This document shows positions 23,790 to 32,556 of a stretch of 64,000 nucleotides of DNA, in pieces. The DNA comes from Mesorhizobium wenxiniae (lineage in GTDB: Bacteria; Pseudomonadota; Alphaproteobacteria; Rhizobiales; Rhizobiaceae), in NCBI RefSeq assembly GCF_002284535.1, contig NZ_NPKH01000023.1, positions 341,767-405,766 of the forward strand, written 5' to 3'. The first letter of the stretch is position 1, and each line of letters starts with the position of its first letter. The translations under genes and the position numbers were made by a program. Below the pieces are notes generated by a model that saw nothing but the letters and a program-made list of their open reading frames with translations, did not search any database and was not told where the DNA came from.

Positions 23790-24437
23790 CTATGGCTTTC
23801 TAAAGAAGCCGGACAGAATATTCGGACCCACTTCGCCGGGCCGCATTCTAATCCCGTCCTCGAAGCAGTTCAGCGTCACGCACTGGAAGCCGCTGTGTGC
23901 GAGGAGTGCCACCAGCGAGTCACGGTCGAAATGGTGCAGGTGCTCGTTGGGGAGACGCATACGCCACGTTCGGAACCACGCGTCGCCGGCGGTGCCGAGC
24001 TCGCGCCAGCGGCAATAAGGGACGGCGACGGCCAGGTAGCGGGCCTGAAGGCGGGCGAGGAAACCCAGGTCCGGGATGTGCTCAAGCACGTCGAACATGG
24101 CGACGAGATCCCACGAGCTGGCGAGAGCCTCATCCCAATCGACAAAGCGGACGCCCTTGGGCAGCGGAAACCTGGCGATGTCGCAGCCGGCGCAATTGGC
24201 GACCCCGGTTATTTTCGCGGCTTCGACGAATGTGCCCGTGCCATATCCAATCTCCAGGACGGACCGAGGAATTTGGCCGGTGATTCCCAGCACCCAGCCA
24301 AGTCGCTGATATCCGAGCTTGATGGTCCGGTCACTCAGGTCCTCGTAATAGGAAATGTATTGCTTGTCGTACTTGATCGGTGTGAAGTCGATCTGGTGGA
24401 TCACGCCAAACCCGTCGACCTGGTAGTTGTCCAACAT
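23790..24437 (-). CDS. class I SAM-dependent methyltransferase
   Basis: A 215-residue methyltransferase: motif I VLEIGYGTGTFVEAA (about residues 60-74), the acidic loop end AGCDIARFPLP, motif LVAMFDVLEHIPDLGFL, then YLAVAVPYCRWRELG and a substrate-side His stretch NEHLHHFDRDSLVALLAHSGF. The LPNEHLHHF element is typical of methyltransferases acting on sugar or lipid-linked intermediates in surface-polysaccharide clusters, but no such cluster is adjacent. Substrate unknown; it looks like an isolated acquired gene. Confidence 0.8.
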   Translation of the reverse strand: MLDNYQVDGFGVIHQIDFTPIKYDKQYISYYEDLSDRTIKLGYQRLGWVLGITGQIPRSVLEIGYGTGTFVEAAKITGVANCAGCDIARFPLPKGVRFVDWDEALASSWDLVAMFDVLEHIPDLGFLARLQARYLAVAVPYCRWRELGTAGDAWFRTWRMRLPNEHLHHFDRDSLVALLAHSGFQCVTLNCFEDGIRMRPGEVGPNILSGFFRKP

Positions 24438-24622
24438 TAGCGTGCGGCCTCCAGTTTCCGAATTCCTTACATGGCAGAGCTAAACGCGACGTAACCGGAC
24501 AACTGAGCGGTTCCGGTATTCGGGCGGTAGCGGATCGGCCCCTTTAGCCATATGGCTCCCAATCACGGACTGTCAGGTTCCGGCCCAGACTGCCGGGCGG
24601 CAATGCCTCTATCTCTGCCGGA

Positions 24623-24674
24623 GAGATCACCTTTGCCGCTTCCTGAAAGCAGAGACAGCCAGCGACCACGCTGG
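24623..24674. repeat. left copy of a diverged 52-bp direct repeat
   Basis: Aligns without gaps to 25620-25671, 40 of 52 bases identical by my count, with an identical 14-base core CCTGAAAGCAGAGA at 24642. It lies 62 bases before the AmiC-like pseudogene. Minus-strand translation of both copies gives related peptides around CFQ, so it may be a duplicated coding fragment rather than a mobile-element end. Confidence 0.6.
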
Positions 24675-24735
24675 CGATTGCCATGACGCTTCGCGTGCAA
24701 TAGGCCTTTGCCGGAAAAGCTCAGGGAGGATTGCC

Positions 24736-25589
24736 GTGACAGGTACAGCCGGGACATGGCGCGTCGGAATCCTCTTTTCGCGCAGCGGCATCACTTCGGT
24801 CACCGAAAGCGAGCATTTCTACGGAACCGCCTTGGCCATCGAGGAGATCAATGCCGGCGGCGGCGTGCTGGGGCGGCAGATCGAGCCGATCACCTACGAT
24901 CCGGGCAGCGACCCCGAGGCGTTTCGTTCGCTGGCCCGCAGGCTTCTGACCGAGGACGCGTCAACGTCATCTTCGGCTGCTCGATGTCTGGCAGCCGCAA
25001 GGCCGTGCTGCCGATTGTCGAGCGCTACAACGGCCTGCTCTGGTATCCTTCGATCTACGAGGGCTTCGAATATTCGGAGAATGTCCTCTATACCGGCGCC
25101 ACGCTCAACCAGAATACCTTCGCGCTGGCCGACTTCATCCTGCAGCGCTACGGACCGCGCGTGTTCATGGCCGGGTCCGACTACATCTATCCGCATGAAT
25201 CCAACCGGGTCATGCGCGATCTCCTGGAATGCAAGGGCGGCACGATCGTCGAAGAACAGTATGTGCCGCTCGATGCCGACGAACGCCGGATGCGCCGGCT
25301 GATGGCCGATATCGAGAAGGCCGCGCCGGACGCCGTCTTCTCGACGGTGATTGGGCGCAGCGCGCAAATCCTCTACAGGCTCTATGCCGAGGCAGGCATC
25401 GATCGGACACGGCGGCCGATCGCCAGCCTGACCTTGGCCGAAGGCGAGATCCGCGTGATCGGCGCCGAGCACTGCACCGGCCATGTGCTGGCGGCTCCTT
25501 ACCTGGCGAGCGTCGACAGCGGCGAGAACCAGCGCTTCGTCGGCGAGCTCGCCCGCCGGTTCGGCGACCGGACGACCGCGACGTTGTGA
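24736..25589 (+). pseudogene. AmiC-like periplasmic-binding-fold protein, frameshifted and truncated
   Basis: It starts at GTG 24736 after AGGGAGGA with TWRVGILFSRSGITSVTESEHF, the typical start of an amide/urea-binding AmiC or FmdD-type protein. At about 24960 the frame breaks: LLTEDA is followed one frame over by VNVIFGCSMSGSRKAVLPIVERY, consistent with one lost G. The second frame keeps conserved parts (LLWYPSIYEGFEYSENVLYTGATLNQN, FMAGSDYIYPHESNRV, GHVLAAPYLASVDSGENQRFV) but stops at 25589, about 100 residues short of the usual end near 385. Two lesions plus flanking repeats make it a pseudogene. Confidence 0.85.
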
Positions 25590-25619
25590 ACGGCAGCAAT
25601 GCGCCTGATATCGGCCACC

Positions 25620-25671
25620 GAGGTGACCGTTGCCACTGCCTGAAAGCAGAGATTGTTGGCGACCATTCTGG
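25620..25671. repeat. right copy of the diverged 52-bp direct repeat
   Basis: Partner of 24623-24674, beginning 31 bases after the pseudogene's stop. The shared core CCTGAAAGCAGAGA is at 25639-25652. Confidence 0.6.
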
Positions 25672-25885
25672 AGGCCGCGGTTGCGCCATCTGCGGAAGTT
25701 CGAGGCATTCCCAAACGGTAGCAGTCGGACCCGTTCCAGAAGTTCGTGCGCGAGCGTCCATGTCACATTATCTACACCTAATGTATAACCTAGCCGATTT
25801 CGAAGAAATGGGACATAGTTGAGGAGCATATGATCTCTTGTTCATGAATCCGGGCGAGTGGCCCGCCAGCGATTGGAGATATGTC

Positions 25886-26257
25886 ATGGCAGCCAATTGG
25901 GATCCTATTCAGACTCTTAACTCCGGCCGGGTCGAGTGGCCGAAGGGTGATATCGATATCACAGACCTCCCCGCAGGCAATTTTGTCCCCAGGTGGGTCG
26001 ACGCCTGGGTTGTGCAGGGGGGAGGCATGGGCGCAGGACAGGTCTTGGAGGGCCCAAGTCAAAGCACTAGCCACAGCTCATATTGGTCACCTTGGACGCC
26101 GCCGTATAATCGCTGGACTGCAGACACGGCGGGGTGGGTATTGGGAACCTTCCAGGCCGGGCAGCCGGCATTGGGAATCTCGGTCCTGGCGTGGCGCGAT
26201 CGCAACACAGGGACTAATCTGTACGAATGGTGGTTTGACTTTATCGTTCTTCAGTAG
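25886..26257 (+). CDS. hypothetical Trp/Gly-rich protein
   Basis: A 123-residue soluble protein with many Trp residues and beta-type composition (RVEWPKGDIDITDLPAGNF, WVDAWVVQGGGMGAG, SSYWSPWTPPYNRWTADTAGW, GTNLYEWWFDFIVLQ at the end). No signal peptide is visible. The ATG at 25886 follows GGAG by eight bases. The polar, aromatic pattern resembles a carbohydrate-binding or jelly-roll-like module, but I recognise no family. It is followed 41 bases later by a 58-residue gene, probably an operon. Confidence 0.6.
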   Translation: MAANWDPIQTLNSGRVEWPKGDIDITDLPAGNFVPRWVDAWVVQGGGMGAGQVLEGPSQSTSHSSYWSPWTPPYNRWTADTAGWVLGTFQAGQPALGISVLAWRDRNTGTNLYEWWFDFIVLQ

Positions 26258-26298
26258 CGCTCGGTGACTGTCGGGCGGGGCACAAATGGAGGAATGAA

Positions 26299-26475
26299 AT
26301 GGCCATCATCACCGACGAATTTATCAAGAATTTCCAGAATCAGATCTACGCCCTTAAGAGCTTGGAGAAGACGATCCAGGATGCGATCGCAAGAGGCAAC
26401 TACGAGCTCGAGCAACTGAACAAAAACAAAGGGGAACCTGTGGAGAAGGTCTTTCGTGTCCCGCCAAAGAAATAA
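26299..26475 (+). CDS. 58-aa helical hypothetical protein
   Basis: A 58-codon gene with a strong GGAGGA ribosome-binding site. The product is one amphipathic helix (ITDEFIKNFQNQIYALKSLE, then TIQDAIARGNYELEQLNKNKG) and a basic tail (EKVFRVPPKK). It is AT-richer than neighbouring genes. It pairs with the Trp-rich protein upstream. Unknown function. Confidence 0.65.
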   Translation: MAIITDEFIKNFQNQIYALKSLEKTIQDAIARGNYELEQLNKNKGEPVEKVFRVPPKK

Positions 26476-26519
26476 GTCCGGCGGCTCAGGGCAGTGGTGG
26501 CCAGGATCGCTCGGTAGAA

Positions 26520-26842
26520 GCGACCTAAAGGCAGCAGCTTTCAGCTCCCTCGGGACAGCCGCAGCTGGTTTCGCGGGTGGTCGCGTGCGTCGTCATGGAC
26601 GATAGAACTTCGCGCACCGCCGTTTTTGGACAGTAGCGGGGCTTGAGTTCACAACCTTGGCAGTCTCGTTTGCTGGCCCGATATTTCCGGTTTCCACTGG
26701 CATTGTCGGAACGCGGGTAGTTGCGACGATACTGCATGTGCTGCTGCTCGCCAGCGGGACAGGTAAACTGGTTCTGGACCGGATCGAAGTTGAAGTCAGC
26801 ACGGCTGAAGGTCCCGTCGTCGGCGTTCGCAACGCGATTTCT
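26520..26842 (-). mobile_element. IS1182-type transposase remnant
   Basis: The minus strand reads DGTFSRADFNFDPVQNQF, then TCPAGEQQH, QYRRNYPRSDN, KYRASKRDCQGCELKPRYCP and TAVREVL, the C-terminal Cys-rich part of IS1182-family (IS4/IS5-like) transposases. After REVL the family continuation (HDDARDHPR) is one frame over, so there is a frameshift near 26600. The catalytic DDE core and both IS ends are missing. It abuts the stop of the haem peroxidase gene within about two bases. Confidence 0.75.
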
Positions 26843-28256
26843 ATGGTTGCGTTACTCCGGCGAACGCCACCAGATCGGCCACCGTGAAGTTTCCAGGCGT
26901 GGACGAAGGAAGGATAGGTGTGAACCCGCCGGCGACGTTCAGATAAGATGACGCATCCCGCTCCAAAATCCTGACAAACGTCTCCGCCACGATCCTGCCG
27001 CCGACCGGGCCCAACTGATTTCCGCCGGCGAGGACGGCAGCCTCGCGAAGGACGTAATACCACAGTGGCGTCTTGCTCAGCAGTAAACCGCCGCTGGAAT
27101 TCAGCACAGCCATTTCGGCCGCCGGCAGCCCAGATGTCAACTGCGCCGCGGTCATCGGCGCAATGCCGAATGAGTTGGCCATGCCCTGTCCACTCGGCAG
27201 ACCGAGAGCTAGAGCGCGCCGGAGGTTTCGCGTTGCCAGAATCGCCATCATTCCAGAGAATCCGGGCAACGATTCCAATCCGTTAGCCATGAAGCTATCG
27301 ATTTTCCGGGCCTTGTTGTGAATCGGTACTGGCACTCCGGTGTCAAAGAACGCGTTGAAGTCAACGACCCAGGTGGAAAAGACCGGCAGCCGTGGATCGC
27401 GATTGAACTCAAATACCTTTCCAAGAGTGGCTTTCGGGAAGTTGAAATTCACCCAGTACGTATCACGGATCATACTGTGGCCGAACCGGTACGCTGCCAC
27501 GGCGAACTCGACGGGCATTCGGAACGAGCTACCGATGGGAGCAGATACGCTCGCCATCGCGTTGTTCACGGTAGCCACTCCGCAGATTCTTTTCAAAAAG
27601 TCGTGCACCACGGCCCATTGGTAGTGATGGGTCACGATTCGTTTGGCCTCTGCGAAGATGTCGCCTGCAAACGCTACTGCCACCAGCAGATCAACGACGG
27701 CGTTATGGAAACGCAGCATAGCGTGCTGGAACTGTACGATGATCAGATTTTCGTCGTTGCGCGGATCGCCGATCGCAGCAGTATTCGTGCCCTGCATGCG
27801 GGGCACATCCCAGTTCGTCTGCTGGACCATGCCCGACTTGTCACCGTTGTTGCTGGGGCCGCCCGGGCCAATAGGAGTGTTCGAGCCCCTATGCAGCTTG
27901 ATTGCGGTAGCTGGACCACATGTAGGAAAAACGTAGAGAAATGGATCTAAGCCAGGCCCGCGGCCGTAAACGGAATCCAGATCGAGCGCCGGGCTTCGCA
28001 TGTTACTGATTGTATTCGCATCGGTAGCGGCGTCGAGAGTCGACGAGACGTCGAACGTGATGTCATGGTCCACAAACTGACCAAAATAAGTGAAGCCTGC
28101 TGGTATCGAAGACACGCCCGCATCAGCGGGATTGTGAGACGCGGGATTAGGATCACGGCCGGGGTCTCCCATCATGTTACCGAGTTGGCCGAGGAGTTTT
28201 TGCGTCGCGACATTGAATGGCAACTTCGTTGCCGCCCGGGTGGCCGCTGACGACAT
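26841..28256 (-). CDS. haem peroxidase (animal/An-peroxidase superfamily)
   Basis: A 471-residue member of the peroxidase-cyclooxygenase superfamily. The likely distal His is H64 in GQFVDHDITFD, with the following Ca/substrate segment LDLDSVYGRGPG. GDPRNDENLIIVQFQHAMLRFHN carries the Arg/Glu pair, and the likely proximal haem ligand is H260 in VAAYRFGHSMIRDTY. No signal peptide. Bacterial members oxidise halides or organic substrates with H2O2. The C-terminus FTVADLVAFAGVTQP ends against an IS remnant but looks complete. Two small genes precede it on the same strand, 29 bases being the nearest gap, so they are probably one transcript. Confidence 0.85.
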   Translation of the reverse strand: MSSAATRAATKLPFNVATQKLLGQLGNMMGDPGRDPNPASHNPADAGVSSIPAGFTYFGQFVDHDITFDVSSTLDAATDANTISNMRSPALDLDSVYGRGPGLDPFLYVFPTCGPATAIKLHRGSNTPIGPGGPSNNGDKSGMVQQTNWDVPRMQGTNTAAIGDPRNDENLIIVQFQHAMLRFHNAVVDLLVAVAFAGDIFAEAKRIVTHHYQWAVVHDFLKRICGVATVNNAMASVSAPIGSSFRMPVEFAVAAYRFGHSMIRDTYWVNFNFPKATLGKVFEFNRDPRLPVFSTWVVDFNAFFDTGVPVPIHNKARKIDSFMANGLESLPGFSGMMAILATRNLRRALALGLPSGQGMANSFGIAPMTAAQLTSGLPAAEMAVLNSSGGLLLSKTPLWYYVLREAAVLAGGNQLGPVGGRIVAETFVRILERDASSYLNVAGGFTPILPSSTPGNFTVADLVAFAGVTQP

Positions 28257-28285
28257 GTATCCGAAGCGATCTGCACAGGCAGAAC

Positions 28286-28684
28286 TCAGCCAGGGAAACG
28301 GAACCAGTAGAGCGGAATTTTAACGCCGTGAAAACGTCCAATCCCTGGCTTTAGTGCGAGGATAGACTCTTTGACGTCTTCCGGTAACTTCTCCACGGGA
28401 AGGTCCGCCGGCTTGATGCGATTCGCGCTGGCCAACAGTTGCTCCAGCGAAACGGTGGGCCTCAGATTCGTTTCGGTCACGCGCTTTCGCAACTCCGACA
28501 GCACGATCGGCTTTGGGTTAACGAATCCTGTAGGAATCGATGTCTTCTTGAGAAATTCGCGGACTGGCTCGGCAATTTCGGAAGTTGCGGCTGGGTTCGC
28601 TGTCTCAGCTTTTCGCTTCGTAGGCTTCGTCGCACCGAGTCGCTTGGGTGTCTGTTTTGCTGGGGCTTTCTTTTTCGTGACCAT
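28286..28684 (-). CDS. hypothetical protein with histone-like basic N-terminus
   Basis: A 132-residue protein with a Lys/Pro/Ala-rich disordered start (VTKKKAPAKQTPKRLGATKP, then TKRKAETANPAA) and a structured remainder (IAEPVREFLKKTSIPTGFVNPKPIVLSELRKRV and a final RFHGVKIPLYWFRFPG). The tail resembles H1-like nucleic-acid-binding extensions. It ends 29 bases before the haem peroxidase start. I recognise no family. Confidence 0.55.
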   Translation of the reverse strand: MVTKKKAPAKQTPKRLGATKPTKRKAETANPAATSEIAEPVREFLKKTSIPTGFVNPKPIVLSELRKRVTETNLRPTVSLEQLLASANRIKPADLPVEKLPEDVKESILALKPGIGRFHGVKIPLYWFRFPG

Positions 28685-28758
28685 GCTTGACCTCTGAAAA
28701 TGATTTCAGGAAGTAGCACCCTCACCCCATGGGAAAGGGGCCCTTCAACAAGTTGGGA

Positions 28759-28899
28759 TTAAGCAGAAAGGCCCATGCAGGCGCCACCCGGCTGGAGGAC
28801 CCAAATATCGAGCCTCAGCACTGTCTCGCCCGGTCCAGCTCTAGGGGCCAGCGGTGAGACATATTTATGCTCGTCGATCGTATCGAAGTTCGGTGGCAT
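28759..28899 (-). CDS. 46-aa hypothetical protein
   Basis: A 46-codon gene with a near-consensus GGAGGTGATGTG leader before the ATG at 28899. Product: MPPNFDTIDEHKYVSPLAPR, then GPGETVLRLDIWVLQPGGACMGLSA. The N-terminal Pro/Asp and C-terminal Gly-Gly-Ala-Cys region recall a small precursor peptide, but no modification enzyme of a known RiPP class is adjacent. It lies between the cyclase gene and the 132-residue gene on the same strand. Confidence 0.5.
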   Translation of the reverse strand: MPPNFDTIDEHKYVSPLAPRAGPGETVLRLDIWVLQPGGACMGLSA

Positions 28900-28968
28900 C
28901 ACATCACCTCCGATCCAGAGCGGTTCACAAGGAGGTGCGGGCGGTGCCCTTGCCGCCTCCCGACGGTG

Positions 28969-31900
28969 TCACATTTTGACGAGTTTGCCTAGGCGGAGCT
29001 GGGTCGCGGCCGCGGCGACCACGTTTCCCTTCAGCTGGTAGAGATGCAGCGCTCCGGACACAGCGGCGACCGCCTCGTCGCCGAGGCGGGCGGCCTCGAG
29101 CACGTGCGACAGGTCGACCAGTGCATCCGCCCGGTCGTTGACGAAGTCGGTCGCTTCGGCGATCGTCACCGCTTCGCGCGCGAGCGCCTCCGCCGCCCGG
29201 AGCTCTGCCCGCCGCGCATGCACGCGTGCCCGCACGCGGCGCCAACGGACCTGCGTCACCAGGTCTCCGCTCGCAGCCAGCTGGGCGCTGAGTTTAGCAA
29301 AGTCCTCGGCCTCTTCGTCGCGTCCCTGTTCGAGGATCACCACGGCGAGAGACGCGGCCATCGTCGAACGGAACGCGCGCTCGCCCATCTCCTCAAGCGC
29401 GCGATACGCCGCGCGCGCGCTCCTCTCGGCCGCAGCGGGGTTCCCGGCGAGCAGCTCGATGACGGCCTCGTGCTCTGAGGACGCCACGTAGAGCGTAAGG
29501 CCGAGGTCGGCGTAGGTGGCGTTGCTCGTCGCGATCAGCTCGCGGGCAATCGCGAAGCGGCCGACAATCGCGTTGAGGCACGCGAGCTGGCGGAGGATCG
29601 CTGCCTCGGACTCGGGGCTTTCGCCCACCTGCACGCGCATCGCCTCGCAACGGCGGATGCCTTCGGCTGCCGGGGTGGGCCCGAACCACAAGGAGGAAGC
29701 GATCCACGTGAGGATTTCGTAGTACTCATGCCAATCCCCCGCACGTCGCGCGTGAGCAGCAGCTTGCTCCCAAGCTGCAATGGCGGCCTCGCCGCGAGCT
29801 GCGGTGAAGGATAGCCAGGCCTCGAGCCGCCGTGCGCGGCAGAGGCCGAGGTCGTCCCCGAGGCGCTCGAAGACCGGGATCACCGCAGCTGCCGCGCGTG
29901 CCGCCTCCTCCAGCCCGCCCTCTTCGCCGTGGAAGATCCGGAGGAACTGCCGCTGAACGAGCACATGCGCTGCCAAGCGCTGGTCGTCAGCGGCAGCGGC
30001 CAAGCGCTCTGCCTCGTCCAGCGCGCGCCCGGCGTCGTCCAGCCGGCCGCTTTCGATCAGCGCGCCGCTCAACTCGGCGAGCAGCGCGATCCGCCGTGTG
30101 TCATCGGTGGGAAGCAGCCGGGAAACCCTCTCAAGCAGGCTGATCGCCGCCGGCAGGTCGCTGCGGACAAGCGCCCGCCGACCGGCTGCCTCGAGCCGTT
30201 CGCACGCCCGGGCGGCAAGCGAGGCCGCGCGCACGTCGCGCGGACCGAGCGCGACACGGTACTGAAAGGCCTGTTCGAGGTGATAGCCGACAATCTCCTC
30301 AAACTCGCGTAGCCGGTCCGCGGCCGCTAGCTCGAGCCAGGCGGCGAAGCGCTCGTGCAGGTCGGCGCGCGCATTCTTCGGCAGGGAGCGATACGCGGCG
30401 TCGCGGATCAGGACGTGACGGAAGCGATAGGCCTTCTCGCCGGCGAACAACGGCGCCTCCGGGCGGATAAGGTCCCGGCGGACGAGCGCGAGCAAGCCGT
30501 CCTCGAATGTGTCGAGCACCGGGCCGGCGAGCTCGCTGACGGCGCTCCGATGGAATACTGAGCCCTCGACCGCTGCGGCCGTCAGGATGGCGCGCTCGAC
30601 GGACGGGAGGCCCTCGAGGCGGGCAGCGAGAAGCGCATTGATAGTCGAGGGGACGGGTAGCTCAACGAGGTCCGACGCGGCGACGCTGTCGGGCCTGAGC
30701 AACGCGTCGTCGACGAGCATCGCCACGAGTTCCTCAGCGAAGAGCGCATTGCCCTCGGCCGCGCTCGCGATCCTCGACTCGGCAGCGGGCGGCAGCGGCG
30801 CGGGGCCAAGCAGGTTGGAGATCAGCTCGCGGCATTCCGCGTCGCTGAGCCGCTCGAGGACGATCGACGTCGCGTTGCGTTTGCCGGCCCCCCAGCCAGG
30901 ACGCGAGTCGAAGAGCTCCGGCCGCGCGATGCAGATGAGCAGGATCGGGAAATCGCGTGAGAAGTCGGCGACGTGCTCGACTAAGTCGAGGAATGTCGAC
31001 TCGGCCCAATGGGCGTCGTCCACCACAACGACAAGCGGCCCCGCTCGCGCGAGCGCCTCAAACAGCCTCCGGACGGCCCAGGCGGTCTCCTCGGTCGTCC
31101 CTTGTCCCGCGCCGCCAAGCCCGAGCGCCCCGGTCACACGCTCGGCAATCAGCCCGGCCTTCTCGTCGCCTGCGAGCCGAGCCTCGATCACCGCTGCGAG
31201 CTGCTTGCCGGAGTCCGGTCCCTCCGCGCGGGTAAGCTCCCGGACGATCTCGGCCAGCGGCCAATAGGTTATGCCCTCGCCATAGGGCAGACAGCGGCCG
31301 TGCAAGACTGTGACATCCTCGGCAAGGCCGCTCGTGAACTCCCGTACGAGCCGCGACTTTCCCACACCCGCGTCGGCGAGAATGGTGACCAGGTGGCAGG
31401 TTCTATCGCCGACCGCGTTGCGGAAGACGGTCTCAAGCAAGGCTCGTTGGCGTTCGCGCCCGACGAAAGGCGAGTCGAAGCGGCGCGCAACGCCGGGGGC
31501 GTGGGCGAGGACTTCTAACACGGCGAGGGCGCGGATCGTCGCGCCGCGCTTGAGTGCGCGCGGCCCGCTCGGCTCGACGACGACCGCATCGCGCACGAGC
31601 TTGTGCGTCGGCTCCCCGATCAGGATCTCATTCGCCGTCGCTGCCTCCTCAAGGCGCTTCGCGACAATGACGGCCTCTCCGGCGACGGACAAGTATCCCT
31701 GCATTTGGTCGCCGGCGATCACCTCGCCGGTGTCGATGCCGATTCGGTTCATAAGGCGGACGCCCCAACCGGCTTCGAGCTCGTGGTTAAGGATGGCAAG
31801 TGTTTCGCGCATCTCCACCGCTGCCCGCACCGCGCGCAGCGCGTCGTCTTCGTGGACGAACGGCATGCCGAACACAGCCATGATCGCGTCCCCGATATAG

Positions 31901-32160
31901 TTGTTCACGATTCCGCCGTGCCGTTGAACGACGGCGCTCAACTCGCCGAAGTACCGGGAGAGCAGGTTCCGGAGCGCTTCGGGATCGAGGGAGAGGCTAA
32001 GCCGCGAGGAATCGACGATGTCGGCGAAGAGGATGGTGACCGTCTTGCGGGCGTCCGGCGCGGGCTCCCGCGCGTCCGGCGCTGCCGGCTTAGCTGGAAC
32101 CGAGGAAGCCACCTTCGGCCTCCGCTTCGGGTTCGGCCGGAGATGCTTATCCGATGACAT
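28969..32160 (-). CDS. class III cyclase-domain/AAA ATPase/TPR signalling protein
   Basis: A 1063-residue cytosolic protein. The N-terminal class III cyclase domain (about 38-185) has FADIVDSSR with metal Asp47, NNYIGDAIMAVFG with Asp91 and GIDTGEVIAG. An AAA/STAND ATPase follows (about 230-480; FVGRERQRALLETVF, ADAGVGKSRLVREF, LVVVVDDAHWAEST, LLICIARPEL), then a long TPR-like helical region to the end. Two residues usually needed for catalysis are changed: the purine-recognising Lys is Asn87 and the transition-state Asn is Ile165; Arg169 is kept. I chose the ATG at 32160; the frame starts 27 bases earlier. The Ala-, Arg- and Glu-rich GC-rich coding recalls actinobacterial homologues. Confidence 0.85.
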   Translation of the reverse strand: MSSDKHLRPNPKRRPKVASSVPAKPAAPDAREPAPDARKTVTILFADIVDSSRLSLSLDPEALRNLLSRYFGELSAVVQRHGGIVNNYIGDAIMAVFGMPFVHEDDALRAVRAAVEMRETLAILNHELEAGWGVRLMNRIGIDTGEVIAGDQMQGYLSVAGEAVIVAKRLEEAATANEILIGEPTHKLVRDAVVVEPSGPRALKRGATIRALAVLEVLAHAPGVARRFDSPFVGRERQRALLETVFRNAVGDRTCHLVTILADAGVGKSRLVREFTSGLAEDVTVLHGRCLPYGEGITYWPLAEIVRELTRAEGPDSGKQLAAVIEARLAGDEKAGLIAERVTGALGLGGAGQGTTEETAWAVRRLFEALARAGPLVVVVDDAHWAESTFLDLVEHVADFSRDFPILLICIARPELFDSRPGWGAGKRNATSIVLERLSDAECRELISNLLGPAPLPPAAESRIASAAEGNALFAEELVAMLVDDALLRPDSVAASDLVELPVPSTINALLAARLEGLPSVERAILTAAAVEGSVFHRSAVSELAGPVLDTFEDGLLALVRRDLIRPEAPLFAGEKAYRFRHVLIRDAAYRSLPKNARADLHERFAAWLELAAADRLREFEEIVGYHLEQAFQYRVALGPRDVRAASLAARACERLEAAGRRALVRSDLPAAISLLERVSRLLPTDDTRRIALLAELSGALIESGRLDDAGRALDEAERLAAAADDQRLAAHVLVQRQFLRIFHGEEGGLEEAARAAAAVIPVFERLGDDLGLCRARRLEAWLSFTAARGEAAIAAWEQAAAHARRAGDWHEYYEILTWIASSLWFGPTPAAEGIRRCEAMRVQVGESPESEAAILRQLACLNAIVGRFAIARELIATSNATYADLGLTLYVASSEHEAVIELLAGNPAAAERSARAAYRALEEMGERAFRSTMAASLAVVILEQGRDEEAEDFAKLSAQLAASGDLVTQVRWRRVRARVHARRAELRAAEALAREAVTIAEATDFVNDRADALVDLSHVLEAARLGDEAVAAVSGALHLYQLKGNVVAAAATQLRLGKLVKM

Positions 32161-32556
32161 GGCACGGCTCCGTGTCTTAGCCCCCACGCCGCTGACCAGT
32201 TGCGGACTGTCATGGGTGCTGATTTCACGATACAGCCGCTTCTCAACAAGAACAAAGCGGTTTCCTCGCCGGTCAAAACTCCCGCACTTCTTCCAAAGAT
32301 ACTTTTTGGGCTATCTGCGGGGCTTTACTTGGCTTCTCCCTCATAGATGGAAGAACCGGCTGCAAACTTGCCGAGCGGTGCGTCCGCAGAAGACATGCGG
32401 CATGTGGCTCGAATGCTCGAAAAATACCCATCGAATACCCGAAACGCGTTCCAAATAGGGTCGAACCACCTCGGGTGTAGGCTCGTCGATCTGCGGCGAG
32501 CATCATAGGGCGAGCCTGTCAGAGGGGGCAGCTATGAAAAGAGTAGGGTCTTTTCG
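32161..32556. other. intergenic stretch, nothing recognised
   Basis: About 400 bases of lower GC between the cyclase start and the LuxR stop, both on the minus strand. Open frames here (for example 32273-32506, minus) lack ribosome-binding sites and family similarity. No terminator with a T-run was found after luxR. Confidence 0.45.

Noticed and set aside
32273..32506. 77-codon minus-strand frame in the gap before the cyclase gene
   Set aside because: No ribosome-binding site, biased composition, and no similarity; the tail looked integrase-like at first but has no catalytic motifs.
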